From an uncultured Verrucomicrobia subdivision 3 bacterium (GTDB taxonomy: Bacteria; Verrucomicrobiota; Verrucomicrobiae; Limisphaerales; UBA11358): 19,045 nt of DNA. A program made the translations under genes and the position numbers. The DNA lies in NCBI GenBank assembly GCA_903921455.1, contig CAIXPZ010000266.1:1-19045 (forward strand), read 5' to 3'. Shown one piece after another: positions 7,994-16,327 of the stretch. Numbering within the stretch: position 1 is the stretch's first letter; each line of letters begins with the position of its first letter. Below the pieces are notes generated by a model. That model was not told where the DNA came from. It saw nothing but the letters and a program-made list of their open reading frames with translations, and did no database searches.

Positions 7994-9727
7994 ATGAAAC
8001 AACAAATCACCCGGTTTATCCCCGGAGTTGCTCGCGCTGCATTAGTGCTAGGCCTCATAACGCAATTGACATCGGTTTCTTCTGCCGCCGATGCGTCCGT
8101 CATGGAGCGGCCGGGCGGTTTTGAGTATTTCGTCGGCATCGTCGGCAATCCGTCCGTGACCGACATCAGTTGGAGCGACGACGAACTGGAGAAGATCAAG
8201 GCGCTTGGCGTGAACATGATGCAACTCAGCATTGCGTGGGGGAACAAGCCGGCGGACGAGGTTTTAAACTTGGAGGATTTGGACGCCGGCCAGCGCGAGA
8301 AGTTTGCCTTCCGAATCAAGCAGGCCAAAAAGCATGGGTTGAAAACCATCGCACAGTTTGGCATCCCGCGCATGGTCAACTTGAATCCCGTCCGCCCCGC
8401 CTGCATCCTCGATCCGGCGGTGCAAAAAAAATATCAGGACTTGCTGACGGATTTCATGAAATCGTTTCCCGAGGTGGACGACGTGCTTGTTTACACCTTC
8501 GACCAGCACGCCTGGCTCTGCAGTGAGTATGGGCCTTGTCCGCGTTGCACGGGCGTGCCCTTGGACGAACGGGTTCCGCAATTTCTCAATCTGCTCAATG
8601 AGACGATGCAGAAATGCCGTTCCAACACGCGGCTCTGGTGGAAGCCGTGGGAACTTTCCCGGGGTCAGGTCGTCGCCATCCTAAACAAGGTCAAGGCGGA
8701 GCATTTCGGTCTGGTTTTGAATCCGTCCACCAGCAACGAGGTCTATCCGTTTAACGATCGATCGTTCAAATCCGACCTCGGCGTGAAGCGTCTGGTCCAA
8801 CTGGCGAAAGAGCGCAGCGTTCCCGTGCTCGGAGAATTTGATCACACGTTCTACAAACCACTTTATCTGATCGAAGATTATTTCCCGCGGCTGATCTATG
8901 AGCAAATGAACGGCTGGAAGGAAATGCCAGGTATCGTCGGCGTGAAGGAGTATTACGGATTTGCGCCGAGCGTTTTTTCCGTGAATGCGGCCATGCTGCA
9001 GGCGTGGATGAAATCCCCGAGCGCGCCGCTTGATCAACTGCTGAACGAAATCGCCGCGCCCTACGGGACGCAGGCCGCGCCTCTATTGCAACAGGCATGG
9101 GAATACACCGCTCAATCGGTGGAAGCGTATCCCTGGGATACGACTTATTTGATCGGGCCGATCGGTTTGGACCGGCATTGGGATGGCAGCCATGACTGGG
9201 AACCGGTCGAAATCATCAGCACCACTTGGGATACGCCGATTTGGAAAGCTAACCGACGCGGTAATTTCATGCTGACCGATGAACCTAAGGCCCATCCGTG
9301 GTTGTTTGAAGATTGCGGCTTGCGGCTGGAAGACGCCGCCGCCCTGGGTTTCAAAGCGGTTGGTTTTTACGACCAAGCCATCGCCGCCGGCGGCCCCAAG
9401 GTGGACGATATTCGCGTCCAGCGAGAAACCGTTTGGAAAACCTCTCGCTCATTGCGGGCGAAGTCGCTGCACTACCTCATGACACTGGCAGCGCAGAGTG
9501 CGCGGACCGTGCAGAATGATGAAAAACAATTTCCCATCGTGATGAAACGGTTGGAAGCATTATTAAAAAAGGACGTGGAGAATCAGGGCGGCAATACGGT
9601 CGTGGCACAAAAGCTTGCCGAATTTCAACGCGATCCGAAGGCGTGGCTGGCCGCCAATCTCAATCCCCGCGATTACGAGACCAAGACCACGATTGACTGG
9701 AGCAAGTGGGTGCCGCGGCAGGATTAG
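7994..9727 (+). CDS. Secreted (beta/alpha)-barrel protein, putative glycoside hydrolase of unassigned family
   Basis: A 577-residue protein starting at the ATG at 7994, where a signal peptide begins (hydrophobic core about 10-28, SSAADA near 29-34). An in-frame ATG at 7931 lies inside the lipoprotein gene and would place 21 unlikely residues before it. The body reads like a TIM barrel: DELEKIKALGVNMMQLSI (63-80), KKHGLKTIAQFGIPR (112-126), VDDVLVYTFDQHAW (161-174) and VPVLGEFDH (276-284). The cluster CSEYGPCPRC at 176-185 resembles the cysteine-rich segment after strand 4 in some GH67/GH20/DUF4838-like proteins, but I cannot place it in a family. D163, D170, E178, E281 and E319 are candidate acidic residues. 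The helical C-terminus (about 475-545) is not recognised. Gaps of 22 bp upstream and 56 bp downstream place it in the operon with known glycosidases. Confidence 0.72.
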   Translation: MKQQITRFIPGVARAALVLGLITQLTSVSSAADASVMERPGGFEYFVGIVGNPSVTDISWSDDELEKIKALGVNMMQLSIAWGNKPADEVLNLEDLDAGQREKFAFRIKQAKKHGLKTIAQFGIPRMVNLNPVRPACILDPAVQKKYQDLLTDFMKSFPEVDDVLVYTFDQHAWLCSEYGPCPRCTGVPLDERVPQFLNLLNETMQKCRSNTRLWWKPWELSRGQVVAILNKVKAEHFGLVLNPSTSNEVYPFNDRSFKSDLGVKRLVQLAKERSVPVLGEFDHTFYKPLYLIEDYFPRLIYEQMNGWKEMPGIVGVKEYYGFAPSVFSVNAAMLQAWMKSPSAPLDQLLNEIAAPYGTQAAPLLQQAWEYTAQSVEAYPWDTTYLIGPIGLDRHWDGSHDWEPVEIISTTWDTPIWKANRRGNFMLTDEPKAHPWLFEDCGLRLEDAAALGFKAVGFYDQAIAAGGPKVDDIRVQRETVWKTSRSLRAKSLHYLMTLAAQSARTVQNDEKQFPIVMKRLEALLKKDVENQGGNTVVAQKLAEFQRDPKAWLAANLNPRDYETKTTIDWSKWVPRQD

Positions 9728-9783
9728 CGGGAAGGTAACCCATGAGCTGACCAGCAGATAGCCCACACCCGTAAACTGGGAAT

Positions 9784-11796
9784 ATGAAAAAACGCATCCT
9801 AAATGCCGTGCCAGCGATTACGGTTGCGCTAACCATCGGCTGGTCAGCTGTCGCCGAGAATATTACAACTCCGAGCCCAAGTCAGGAAGCGTTGACTCCA
9901 AAAGCATTTGCGCCGGTCATCAGCGACCAGTTCACGCCGGTGGCGATTGATCAGGTGAAGTTGACTGGGTTACTGGGCAAACATGTTGACACGGTTCCCG
10001 GCCGGCTGTTCAACGGCCAGCGCGAGGCTTATCTCAAAGTGTTCGAGCATCCCACTGATACAAACATCTGGCAGGCGGAGCACATCGGCAAGTGGCTGGA
10101 GAGCGCCTGCAACCAGATGGCCTACACCGATGATGCAAAGCTGCGCTCATTGGTGGATAAAACGGTGGAGCGCCTCATCCAACTGCAGCAGCCGGACGGA
10201 TGGCTGGGGTCCTACGCCCCGGAATATCGTTTTCACAAATATGACTGGAAGGCGAATGTGGATAAAAAGTATGAGCCGTTCTACAACGGGCCTTTTTACG
10301 ACATCTGGTGCCACTATCTGACCATGGGCGGGTTGATGCGATATTATGAAGTCACCGGCAGCAAGCCGGCGTTGGATTCAGTTCGGAAGATTGCTGACTT
10401 GATCATCGCCACCTTTGGTGAAGGCAAGCAGGACCTGATGCTCATCAACCACGACCATGGATTTGGTCCCGGAGTGGGCGTATTTCCGTTTTCCAAATTG
10501 TATCTTCTCACCGGCGACGGGCGGTATCGTGACTTTGCCAACTACATCACGACTCAATACGGTCGTCAGGGTAAAGTTCCGATCCAGATGACCGCGACCT
10601 CGAAGGATGGCTATCCGTTTCCTGATTGGGCGCAGATCAAGCATTGCGAATTTGAACTCTGTCTCGCTGGGATGTGCCAACTCTACCGCGGCACCGGTGA
10701 GCCGCAGTTCTTCGCGCCGCCGCACAATTTCTACACGGGTTATTTCGCGCCATTGAACGAGACCATCTCACTGCACGGTTTCAAAACGCCGCCGCCGGGG
10801 ATGCGCGTACCGGATACCTACTATGGTTTTCTGGAGACCTGCGACATCGTGCCCATGTTGCGGTGGTATGTGGAAATGGCCCGCATCACCGGCGATTCGC
10901 AATATCTCGATGCCGTGGAATGGAATCTCTACAACGCACTGCTTTCTCGCGATCTGCCGGACGGCAGTGTGTGGCCGGGGCTAGATTTACCGCAGACCAA
11001 CATTTTTCATTGTTGCTATAGCATGTTGGTGGTTGGCCTTTCCTATATTCCGAACTGGGCTTACTTCACCACGAGCAACGGCATCATGGTGAACCTCTAC
11101 GAATCCTCCGCGCTGTCCACCCGCGTCGCTGATGTGCCGGTGAAAATCGAACAAACTACCCAGTATCCACTGGATGGAACCGTGAAGCTTAAAATCAAAC
11201 CGGAACACCCGGCTACATTTGATCTTTCATTGCGCATTCCGAAGTGGTGTCAGAGCGCGCGGGTTCTGGTCAACGGTGAACCCGTTGAAGGAGCACCGCC
11301 GGTGCCGGGAACCATCTGCAAAATTAATCGGCAATGGAAAACCGGTAACACGGTGGAACTGGTTCTGGATATGCCCGGTCACGCCGTCCGACGTGAGTTT
11401 TCCAAGAATGCAGGCCAGAGCGTAATGACTTTGGAGCGCGGGCCGCTGTTGCTCGCTGCGACCGCGAAGCTCAATCCAGGTGTGAAGCTGGAAACAATCA
11501 ATCCCGCCATCGCCGCGAATGGCAAAATCCAACTTGAAGCCCTGGCCAAACTGAAAGCGGTAAACGCGAGTTATACTCGCTTCCGTGCGGATTCGACCAC
11601 CCCTGCCAACTCACCGGCCAATGGCAAACAAATCAGCACGACGTTTTATCTGACTCCCTATGCCTATAGCGGGGTTAGCGACAAACCAGTGCCGCCGCCG
11701 AAGGATGGTGTGTTCAATGTGTATTCCGAAGATGGCGTTGGCCCGGACGTGCGAGTGGAATTTCCAGTGCAAGGAAAGCAGACCGCGAATAATTGA
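9784..11796 (+). CDS. GH127-like (DUF1680) protein, putative beta-L-arabinofuranosidase family
   Basis: A 670-residue protein with a signal peptide (1-25, ending AVAE). The (alpha/alpha)6 barrel has the typical DUF1680 order: FNGQREAYLKV, IWQAEHIGKWLESA, LIQLQQPDGWLGSY, GGLMRYYEVTG, WNLYNALL. The zinc/nucleophile set of GH127 enzymes is visible: E351-T-C353 and C410-C411 (FHCC), matching Glu338/Cys340/Cys417/Cys418 of HypBA1 from memory. The C-terminal beta-sandwich includes FDLSLRIPKWC and LERGPLL. Characterised members remove beta-L-arabinofuranose from glycoproteins or plant glycans through a cysteine nucleophile. The acid/base glutamate expected about 16 residues before E351 appears absent (K334/T335), so this may be a subfamily with different chemistry or substrate. 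It is 56 bp after the TIM-barrel gene, with GGGA just before the start. Confidence 0.85.
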   Translation: MKKRILNAVPAITVALTIGWSAVAENITTPSPSQEALTPKAFAPVISDQFTPVAIDQVKLTGLLGKHVDTVPGRLFNGQREAYLKVFEHPTDTNIWQAEHIGKWLESACNQMAYTDDAKLRSLVDKTVERLIQLQQPDGWLGSYAPEYRFHKYDWKANVDKKYEPFYNGPFYDIWCHYLTMGGLMRYYEVTGSKPALDSVRKIADLIIATFGEGKQDLMLINHDHGFGPGVGVFPFSKLYLLTGDGRYRDFANYITTQYGRQGKVPIQMTATSKDGYPFPDWAQIKHCEFELCLAGMCQLYRGTGEPQFFAPPHNFYTGYFAPLNETISLHGFKTPPPGMRVPDTYYGFLETCDIVPMLRWYVEMARITGDSQYLDAVEWNLYNALLSRDLPDGSVWPGLDLPQTNIFHCCYSMLVVGLSYIPNWAYFTTSNGIMVNLYESSALSTRVADVPVKIEQTTQYPLDGTVKLKIKPEHPATFDLSLRIPKWCQSARVLVNGEPVEGAPPVPGTICKINRQWKTGNTVELVLDMPGHAVRREFSKNAGQSVMTLERGPLLLAATAKLNPGVKLETINPAIAANGKIQLEALAKLKAVNASYTRFRADSTTPANSPANGKQISTTFYLTPYAYSGVSDKPVPPPKDGVFNVYSEDGVGPDVRVEFPVQGKQTANN

Positions 11797-11858
11797 GACT
11801 TGTCGGGAATTAGGATCGTCCAGTTTTTTTGTGACGGTTTCATGAGGATTATATCTTT

Positions 11859-13406
11859 GTGCGAAAGAAACACATGAGCTACCGCAATCATGCATTCCGA
11901 TCTCGCCAGCAATGGTGCAGGGTCGTGACTTTGCTGTTGTCTGCCGCCAGCTTGACCAGTGCGGTGGTCCCTAGTTTTGCCGAATCGTTAACCAGCACAA
12001 ATCAACCTCGCCCCAATATCATTTTTCTACTCACGGATGACCAGCGCTGGGATACACTTGGGTGCATGGGTAATCCCGTCATACGCACGCCTGAAATTGA
12101 CGCTCTGGCGCGAGCCGGCGTGCTTTTCCAAAACACCTTTGTCACCACTTCGGTTTGCGGTCCCAGCCGTGCGTCGATTTTGACTGGGCAATATGCCCGA
12201 CGCCGGGGCGTGGGTGATTTGCATAAGATCGTCACGCCGGTTGATGCTTTGGCAACTTACCCGGCGATGCTGCGGAGCGGAGGTTATTACACGGGACACA
12301 TTGGCAAATGGGATGTGGGAACCGGGGAAGAAGGGTTTCGATTTGGCGCAGAGTTGTTCGATTACTGGGGAGGAGATCGCTTTCACGGTAACTATTGGCA
12401 CGAACGGGATTGTCCCTTCGTGACGAACAACGGGACGCCGGTCAAAGCTGATATTCGTTGCACTTGCCCGCCGGAAGCTTCCATGCCTCGCACCGGTCAT
12501 GTGGGAATGAAGGATCCGATCCACACCGACCTGGATATTGTCCCTATGAAGATGAAGCAGTTCCTTGCAGGGCGCGACAAGGCCAAGCCGTTTTTCCTCT
12601 CCATTTCCTTTCGTGGGCCAAAAGACCCGTGGGGTGATTGCCCGGAAAGTTTCGCCCACCTCTATGAATCGGCTGTCATGCCGATTCCAATGACTGCTAC
12701 CAGCGCGGACGCGAAACTTCAGCCCGCGTTCCTACGAAAGTCCATGGGCTCCGAGCATGGCATGGAAATGGTCGGCGATTCCAATGCCTTGGCGGGTGAA
12801 ATCCGTAAATATTATCGATCAATTTCAACTGTGGATGCTGCCGTCGGGAAACTGCGTCGCCTGCTGGAGGAAGAAGGCATGGCCGATAGCACGATCATCT
12901 TGTTTGCGTCCGACAATGGGCACTTCCTCGGCGAGCACGGATTTTGGGGCAAGTGGCTGCCTTACGAGGGCTCCATCCGGGTTCCTTTCCTGGTCTTTGA
13001 TCCTCGACAGCCAGCGCAACGGCGTGGCGTGAAACTGGAGGAGACGGTGCTGAACATTGATTGGGCGCCCACTGTGTTGGCGCTCGCTGGCTGCAGCATA
13101 CCCGGTGGGATGCAGGGCAAGGACCTCACGCCGCTGCTACGCGGTAAGCATCCCGCGTGGCGGAGCGATTGGTTCTATGAACACACCTGGACTGCCGAAG
13201 GGCGCATTGCCCCGAGCGAGGCGGTCCGCTCGACGGAATGGAAATTCGTGCGCTACCCCGGCGAAACGCCGGTGGTGGAACAGTTGTTTAATCTGATAGC
13301 AGACCCGGATGAAACGATTAACCGCATCGCGGACAGAGATTGTGCTACTGTCGCGGATAAAATGCGGGAGCAGCTTAAGGCTTACCGATGCAACCTCGCA
13401 CCATGA
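11859..13406 (+). CDS. Secreted S1-family sulfatase (formylglycine type)
   Basis: A 515-residue protein with a signal peptide (hydrophobic about 22-40). The sulfatase core is intact: PNIIFLLTDDQRWD (metal ligands D60, D61), then the maturation motif C100-G-P-S-R104-A-S-I-L-T-G, in which C100 becomes formylglycine, and SDNGHFLGEHG as the second metal half-site. GHIGKWD carries the usual active-site lysine. It removes sulfate esters from carbohydrates; the subfamily (iduronate/GlcNAc-6-sulfatase-like, or other) is not determined. Cysteine-type sulfatases need an anaerobic (anSME) or aerobic (FGE) maturase, not encoded here. GTG at 11859 has GAGGA (11844-11848) 10 nt upstream and is preferred; ATG at 11874 is the alternative. 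The 3' end overlaps the next gene, implying translational coupling. Confidence 0.93.
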   Translation: MRKKHMSYRNHAFRSRQQWCRVVTLLLSAASLTSAVVPSFAESLTSTNQPRPNIIFLLTDDQRWDTLGCMGNPVIRTPEIDALARAGVLFQNTFVTTSVCGPSRASILTGQYARRRGVGDLHKIVTPVDALATYPAMLRSGGYYTGHIGKWDVGTGEEGFRFGAELFDYWGGDRFHGNYWHERDCPFVTNNGTPVKADIRCTCPPEASMPRTGHVGMKDPIHTDLDIVPMKMKQFLAGRDKAKPFFLSISFRGPKDPWGDCPESFAHLYESAVMPIPMTATSADAKLQPAFLRKSMGSEHGMEMVGDSNALAGEIRKYYRSISTVDAAVGKLRRLLEEEGMADSTIILFASDNGHFLGEHGFWGKWLPYEGSIRVPFLVFDPRQPAQRRGVKLEETVLNIDWAPTVLALAGCSIPGGMQGKDLTPLLRGKHPAWRSDWFYEHTWTAEGRIAPSEAVRSTEWKFVRYPGETPVVEQLFNLIADPDETINRIADRDCATVADKMREQLKAYRCNLAP

Positions 13407-15751
13407 AATCATTTGTTTATTTTGTAGTGTGGAGGCGGCTTGTGAATCATCGTCTGATTTTTGCCTTGGTGCTCATAGCGACTACAACTGCTGAAGTTGC
13501 AAACGCGGACGATTGGGTCAGTGAAGCGTGGAGGAAAACAATTCAGCAAGCCGCCTTGGTGAAGGACGGATTGGAGCGCTTTCACAATCCGCAATACGAG
13601 TATGAGTGTTTAGGACTTGGGGGGACGGTCATGCGGGTCGGTCCCGACGGATTTACCAAACCGGGAGCGGTGGCGGTTCCCACCAATGGCTGGCTCACGC
13701 ACCTGCCCTACCTTTCGTATCAGTATTGGTGGGACGAGGAAGCGCATCGTCACCTCCCCTTTGATCTGAGTGGCGGTTACGGGCCTAATCTACAGTCCAG
13801 GCAGGTGAAAAACTTCCGGCATCACTTGGACATTGCCACGGGGTTGCTCACGATTGACTTGGGGCTGAAGGCAGATTTTGGTGAAACAAATTTGCACAAA
13901 TCTGAAACGCATTTTTTTCAGAGTCATCGGGAGATGTTCGTCACGCCGGAAGGGGTGCTGGTGATTCGCGTCAACGATTCCACAAACGCCCCATTGCCGT
14001 TTCAGTTGCGGGTGGACGTCAACCAGAACGTTCGGATCTACCTAAACGGCGGCGTTTACGCCAAAGAAAATGCGCCATGGAATGGAGCGGGCGCCGCCAA
14101 GAACGATGGCTTGGTGGTGGTGGCGAATCGTCCGAAGTCTTGCGTGGCCACACTGGCCATAGCTTGCGAAAGCGCGGATTTGTTTCTTGATCCGCAAACT
14201 CTAAAGTTAGGCAGCACAAAACCGGGAAAGACCGTCACCTTCTACATTGCTCCCGGTTCGTCTTACGAGAGCGCTGACCCCGCTGCGACGGCTTGGCAAA
14301 AAGCTGAATCGGCAAAGGCGCGTGGATTTGAATCCTTGCGTGTGGAGACGGCGCAATGGTGGAAGGAGTTTTATGCGCAATCCGCAGTGGATTTACCCGA
14401 CCGCGAGCTTGCGAAATGGTTCGCTCGGTCCACATATTATATGGGGGTGTTCTTTGGCAACACGGATGTCCCTCCGGGTTGCAACGGCAGTAGCATCGAG
14501 AGTTTTGCCGGCGCGATTTGTCCCGAGTATGACCTGGTGTTGAATCAGATGGCGCTGCTTTATGGAAATCATTTTGAGGAAGCGCGGCGGGTCGTGGGCT
14601 GGCTGGGGCGTGCGCTGCCACGGGCGGAGCGCTACGCCAAGGAAGGACTGACCTTGCATAAGATTTCGACGAAATACAAAGCAGGCGCAAAGTTTGGTCC
14701 CCTCATGGGCTACGACGGCACGATTCTGTTGCCGCCAACGGAAGGCGAAGGGGTTTGGGCCCATGAGGATTTCTCAGGAAACAACGCCGCACTCATGGCG
14801 TTGAATTATGTGGATTGGAGCGGCGACAGCCGTCACGACGAACTGGCAAGGCGGATACTCAAAGAGACCACCCAAGTGTCAGTGGAAGATCTGCAATGGC
14901 GTCCTGAACTCAACGCCTACCTGAACAAAAATATGTCCGCCACGGTGCAGCAGGCCGGAACGCTGTTTGGCTTGCGGGCTTCCGTTCGTCGCGCCGTGGC
15001 GGAGCCGGAGTGGAATGAAATGATCTCGAAAGTTTTGTTGCCTACCGCTGATTACAAAGGGAAGAAAGTCCTCACGGTCGGTCCCGGCGCGATTCCCGTT
15101 GAAAATTCCGGCGACGCCACCTGGCTCAGTCCGGTTTGGTATTACCTGGTGGTGTCGGCGCATGCTCCGCTGGTCAGCAACAGTTACGCGCTGTTCCGCA
15201 CTTCCGCGACGGGCAAATATGTTTTTAACAACGGCTGGATGGGCGTGATGGCGGCGAAACTCGGCAAGGGCGAAGAGGCTGTTCGCTGGGCGAGAAGCTT
15301 TCTGCAGCCGGGAGTCACCTTGTTCGACGATTCGTGCTTCGGCGAGTTGGTCAGCGACGCTGAGGACTTCAAGAAGACCCCGGAAGTGGCAGCGCATGCC
15401 GCCTTGATCTGTAATCTGACGCAGATGTTATTGGATCCCGACGACGAAGAGGCCATCACAATTTTTCCAGCGATCCCCGCAGAGTGGGTACATCAGGGAA
15501 TTGCCTTTGAAAAGCTGGCTGCCATGGGGAACATCCTAGTTTCGGCTGAATTCAAAACGAATCGAGTCTGCGTGACGCTGGAAAATCGTTCGGCCAATGA
15601 TTGCGCCCGAAGCCTGCGCCTGCGTCTACCGAAAGGCACAACGAGCTTGCAATATCCCGGAAAAAATATGCAGATGAAGGACGGTTGGGTAGCGCTGCCG
15701 GCTGTGATGCTTCCGGCGAAAAGAAAAGTCACTTTGACCTTTGGCCTTTAG
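13388..15751 (+). CDS. Secreted (alpha/alpha)6-barrel glycoside hydrolase, GH95-like
   Basis: A 787-residue protein. A signal peptide ends near ANA at residue 40. The N-terminal half (45-330) is beta-rich, a likely supersandwich. From about 335 a six-hairpin barrel begins (LAKWFARSTYYMGVFFGN, DLVLNQMALLYGNHFEEAR, GVWAHEDFSGNNAALMALNY, TWLSPVWYYLV). The end, residues 678-733 (LLDPDDEEAITIFPAIPAEW, then LENRS), is close to the tail of GH95 alpha-L-fucosidases/galactosidases. The classic GH95 NxNxxMNYWPAE motif was not found, so the assignment is to the clan or a relative rather than the family. The ATG at 13388 has TTAAGG (13375-13380) 7 nt upstream. ATG 13403 overlaps the sulfatase stop as ATGA and is the alternative. 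It is the last gene of the eight-gene run. Confidence 0.75.
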   Translation: MQPRTMKSFVYFVVWRRLVNHRLIFALVLIATTTAEVANADDWVSEAWRKTIQQAALVKDGLERFHNPQYEYECLGLGGTVMRVGPDGFTKPGAVAVPTNGWLTHLPYLSYQYWWDEEAHRHLPFDLSGGYGPNLQSRQVKNFRHHLDIATGLLTIDLGLKADFGETNLHKSETHFFQSHREMFVTPEGVLVIRVNDSTNAPLPFQLRVDVNQNVRIYLNGGVYAKENAPWNGAGAAKNDGLVVVANRPKSCVATLAIACESADLFLDPQTLKLGSTKPGKTVTFYIAPGSSYESADPAATAWQKAESAKARGFESLRVETAQWWKEFYAQSAVDLPDRELAKWFARSTYYMGVFFGNTDVPPGCNGSSIESFAGAICPEYDLVLNQMALLYGNHFEEARRVVGWLGRALPRAERYAKEGLTLHKISTKYKAGAKFGPLMGYDGTILLPPTEGEGVWAHEDFSGNNAALMALNYVDWSGDSRHDELARRILKETTQVSVEDLQWRPELNAYLNKNMSATVQQAGTLFGLRASVRRAVAEPEWNEMISKVLLPTADYKGKKVLTVGPGAIPVENSGDATWLSPVWYYLVVSAHAPLVSNSYALFRTSATGKYVFNNGWMGVMAAKLGKGEEAVRWARSFLQPGVTLFDDSCFGELVSDAEDFKKTPEVAAHAALICNLTQMLLDPDDEEAITIFPAIPAEWVHQGIAFEKLAAMGNILVSAEFKTNRVCVTLENRSANDCARSLRLRLPKGTTSLQYPGKNMQMKDGWVALPAVMLPAKRKVTLTFGL

Positions 15752-16088
15752 GTAAGAAATAGCGTCAGTTGCCAACAGTTGCCAAATATGACTTTTTACA
15801 CCCCATTGAGGCCTATTTTCAGGTATTGCATATCAGTGGCCAAGAAACGTTATTAGTCCTTATTTTACTGGTTTTTGTTGATGTATGATGGCGATTTTCT
15901 GCCGGGCGTCAAACTTGTAGGCACCGTCCGGCACGGACCCGGCAGCGTGACCGCAGGCCGCGAGACTTCGTCCGGCCAGAGTTGCGGCAGTAGCCCGCGA
16001 TGCTGCGCACGGGCCAGGCATCCGCATTAAATGGTTGGCTCCCTACGGTCGTGGATAATTAGCTCACTTCGTTCGAAATTTTAAGCAG
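15752..16088. other. Intergenic region with GC-rich structured patch, no gene recognised
   Basis: Follows the operon. It holds a perfect 10-bp tandem repeat at 15766-15785 and then AT-rich sequence to about 15895. At about 15897-16020 there is an abrupt GC-rich patch with local dyads: GTCCG/CGGAC at 15926-15938 with a 3-nt loop, and GCCGGGCGTC (15901-15910) against GACCCGGC (15936-15943). The minus strand is open for about 49 codons across the patch, but without a start, SD or recognisable product. No U-tract follows the dyads, so they are not a typical terminator. It may be a repeat-family or mobile-element remnant. Confidence 0.4.
15766..15785 (+). repeat. Perfect tandem 10-bp repeat (CAGTTGCCAA x2)
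   Basis: CAGTTGCCAA occurs at 15766-15775 and immediately again at 15776-15785, beginning 14 bp after the stop codon of the GH95-like gene. It could be a slippage product, a short target duplication or a tandem protein site; no evidence favours one. Confidence 0.8.
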
Positions 16089-16327
16089 TTGGTTTTTTTG
16101 TGTGGGCAGCTTCGTTTTCAGGTCCGGCTTTTTCTGCTCGGCGCTTCTTTCTGTCGCCCTCACCGCGTCGGCCAGCGCACCAGCCCGTCCTTCAGGGCCC
16201 CTGCTGAAGCGCACTTCCCTGAGGAAGGGCTGGGGTCTCCGCTTTTTTGTGAAGGGCGACAGACCGAAGACGCACAGCCGATCAGAAAAAAATAAGACCA
16301 TGAAAACTAAATCACAAAAAATACCTC
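16089..16327. repeat. Long imperfect inverted repeat (fold-back or MITE-like element)
   Basis: Successive left-arm blocks pair in order with right-arm blocks. GGTTTTTTTGTG 16091-16102 pairs with CACAAAAAATACC 16313-16325; GTTTTCA-GGTC 16114-16124 with GACC-A-TGAAAAC 16296-16307; TTTTTCTGCTCGGC 16129-16142 with GCCGATCAGAAAAA 16277-16290; TCTGTCGCCCTCAC 16150-16163 with GTGAAGGGCGACAGA 16249-16263; and CCAGCCCGTCCTTCAGGG 16180-16197 with CCCTGAGGAAGGGCTGG 16217-16233. The apical loop is about 16198-16216. Collinear pairing over about 235 bp is far beyond chance and would fold as one long hairpin in RNA or single-stranded DNA. It carries no transposase. It could be a MITE-like or REP/fold-back repeat, or encode a structured RNA. 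Overlapping open frames on both strands here are explained by the symmetry. Confidence 0.8.
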
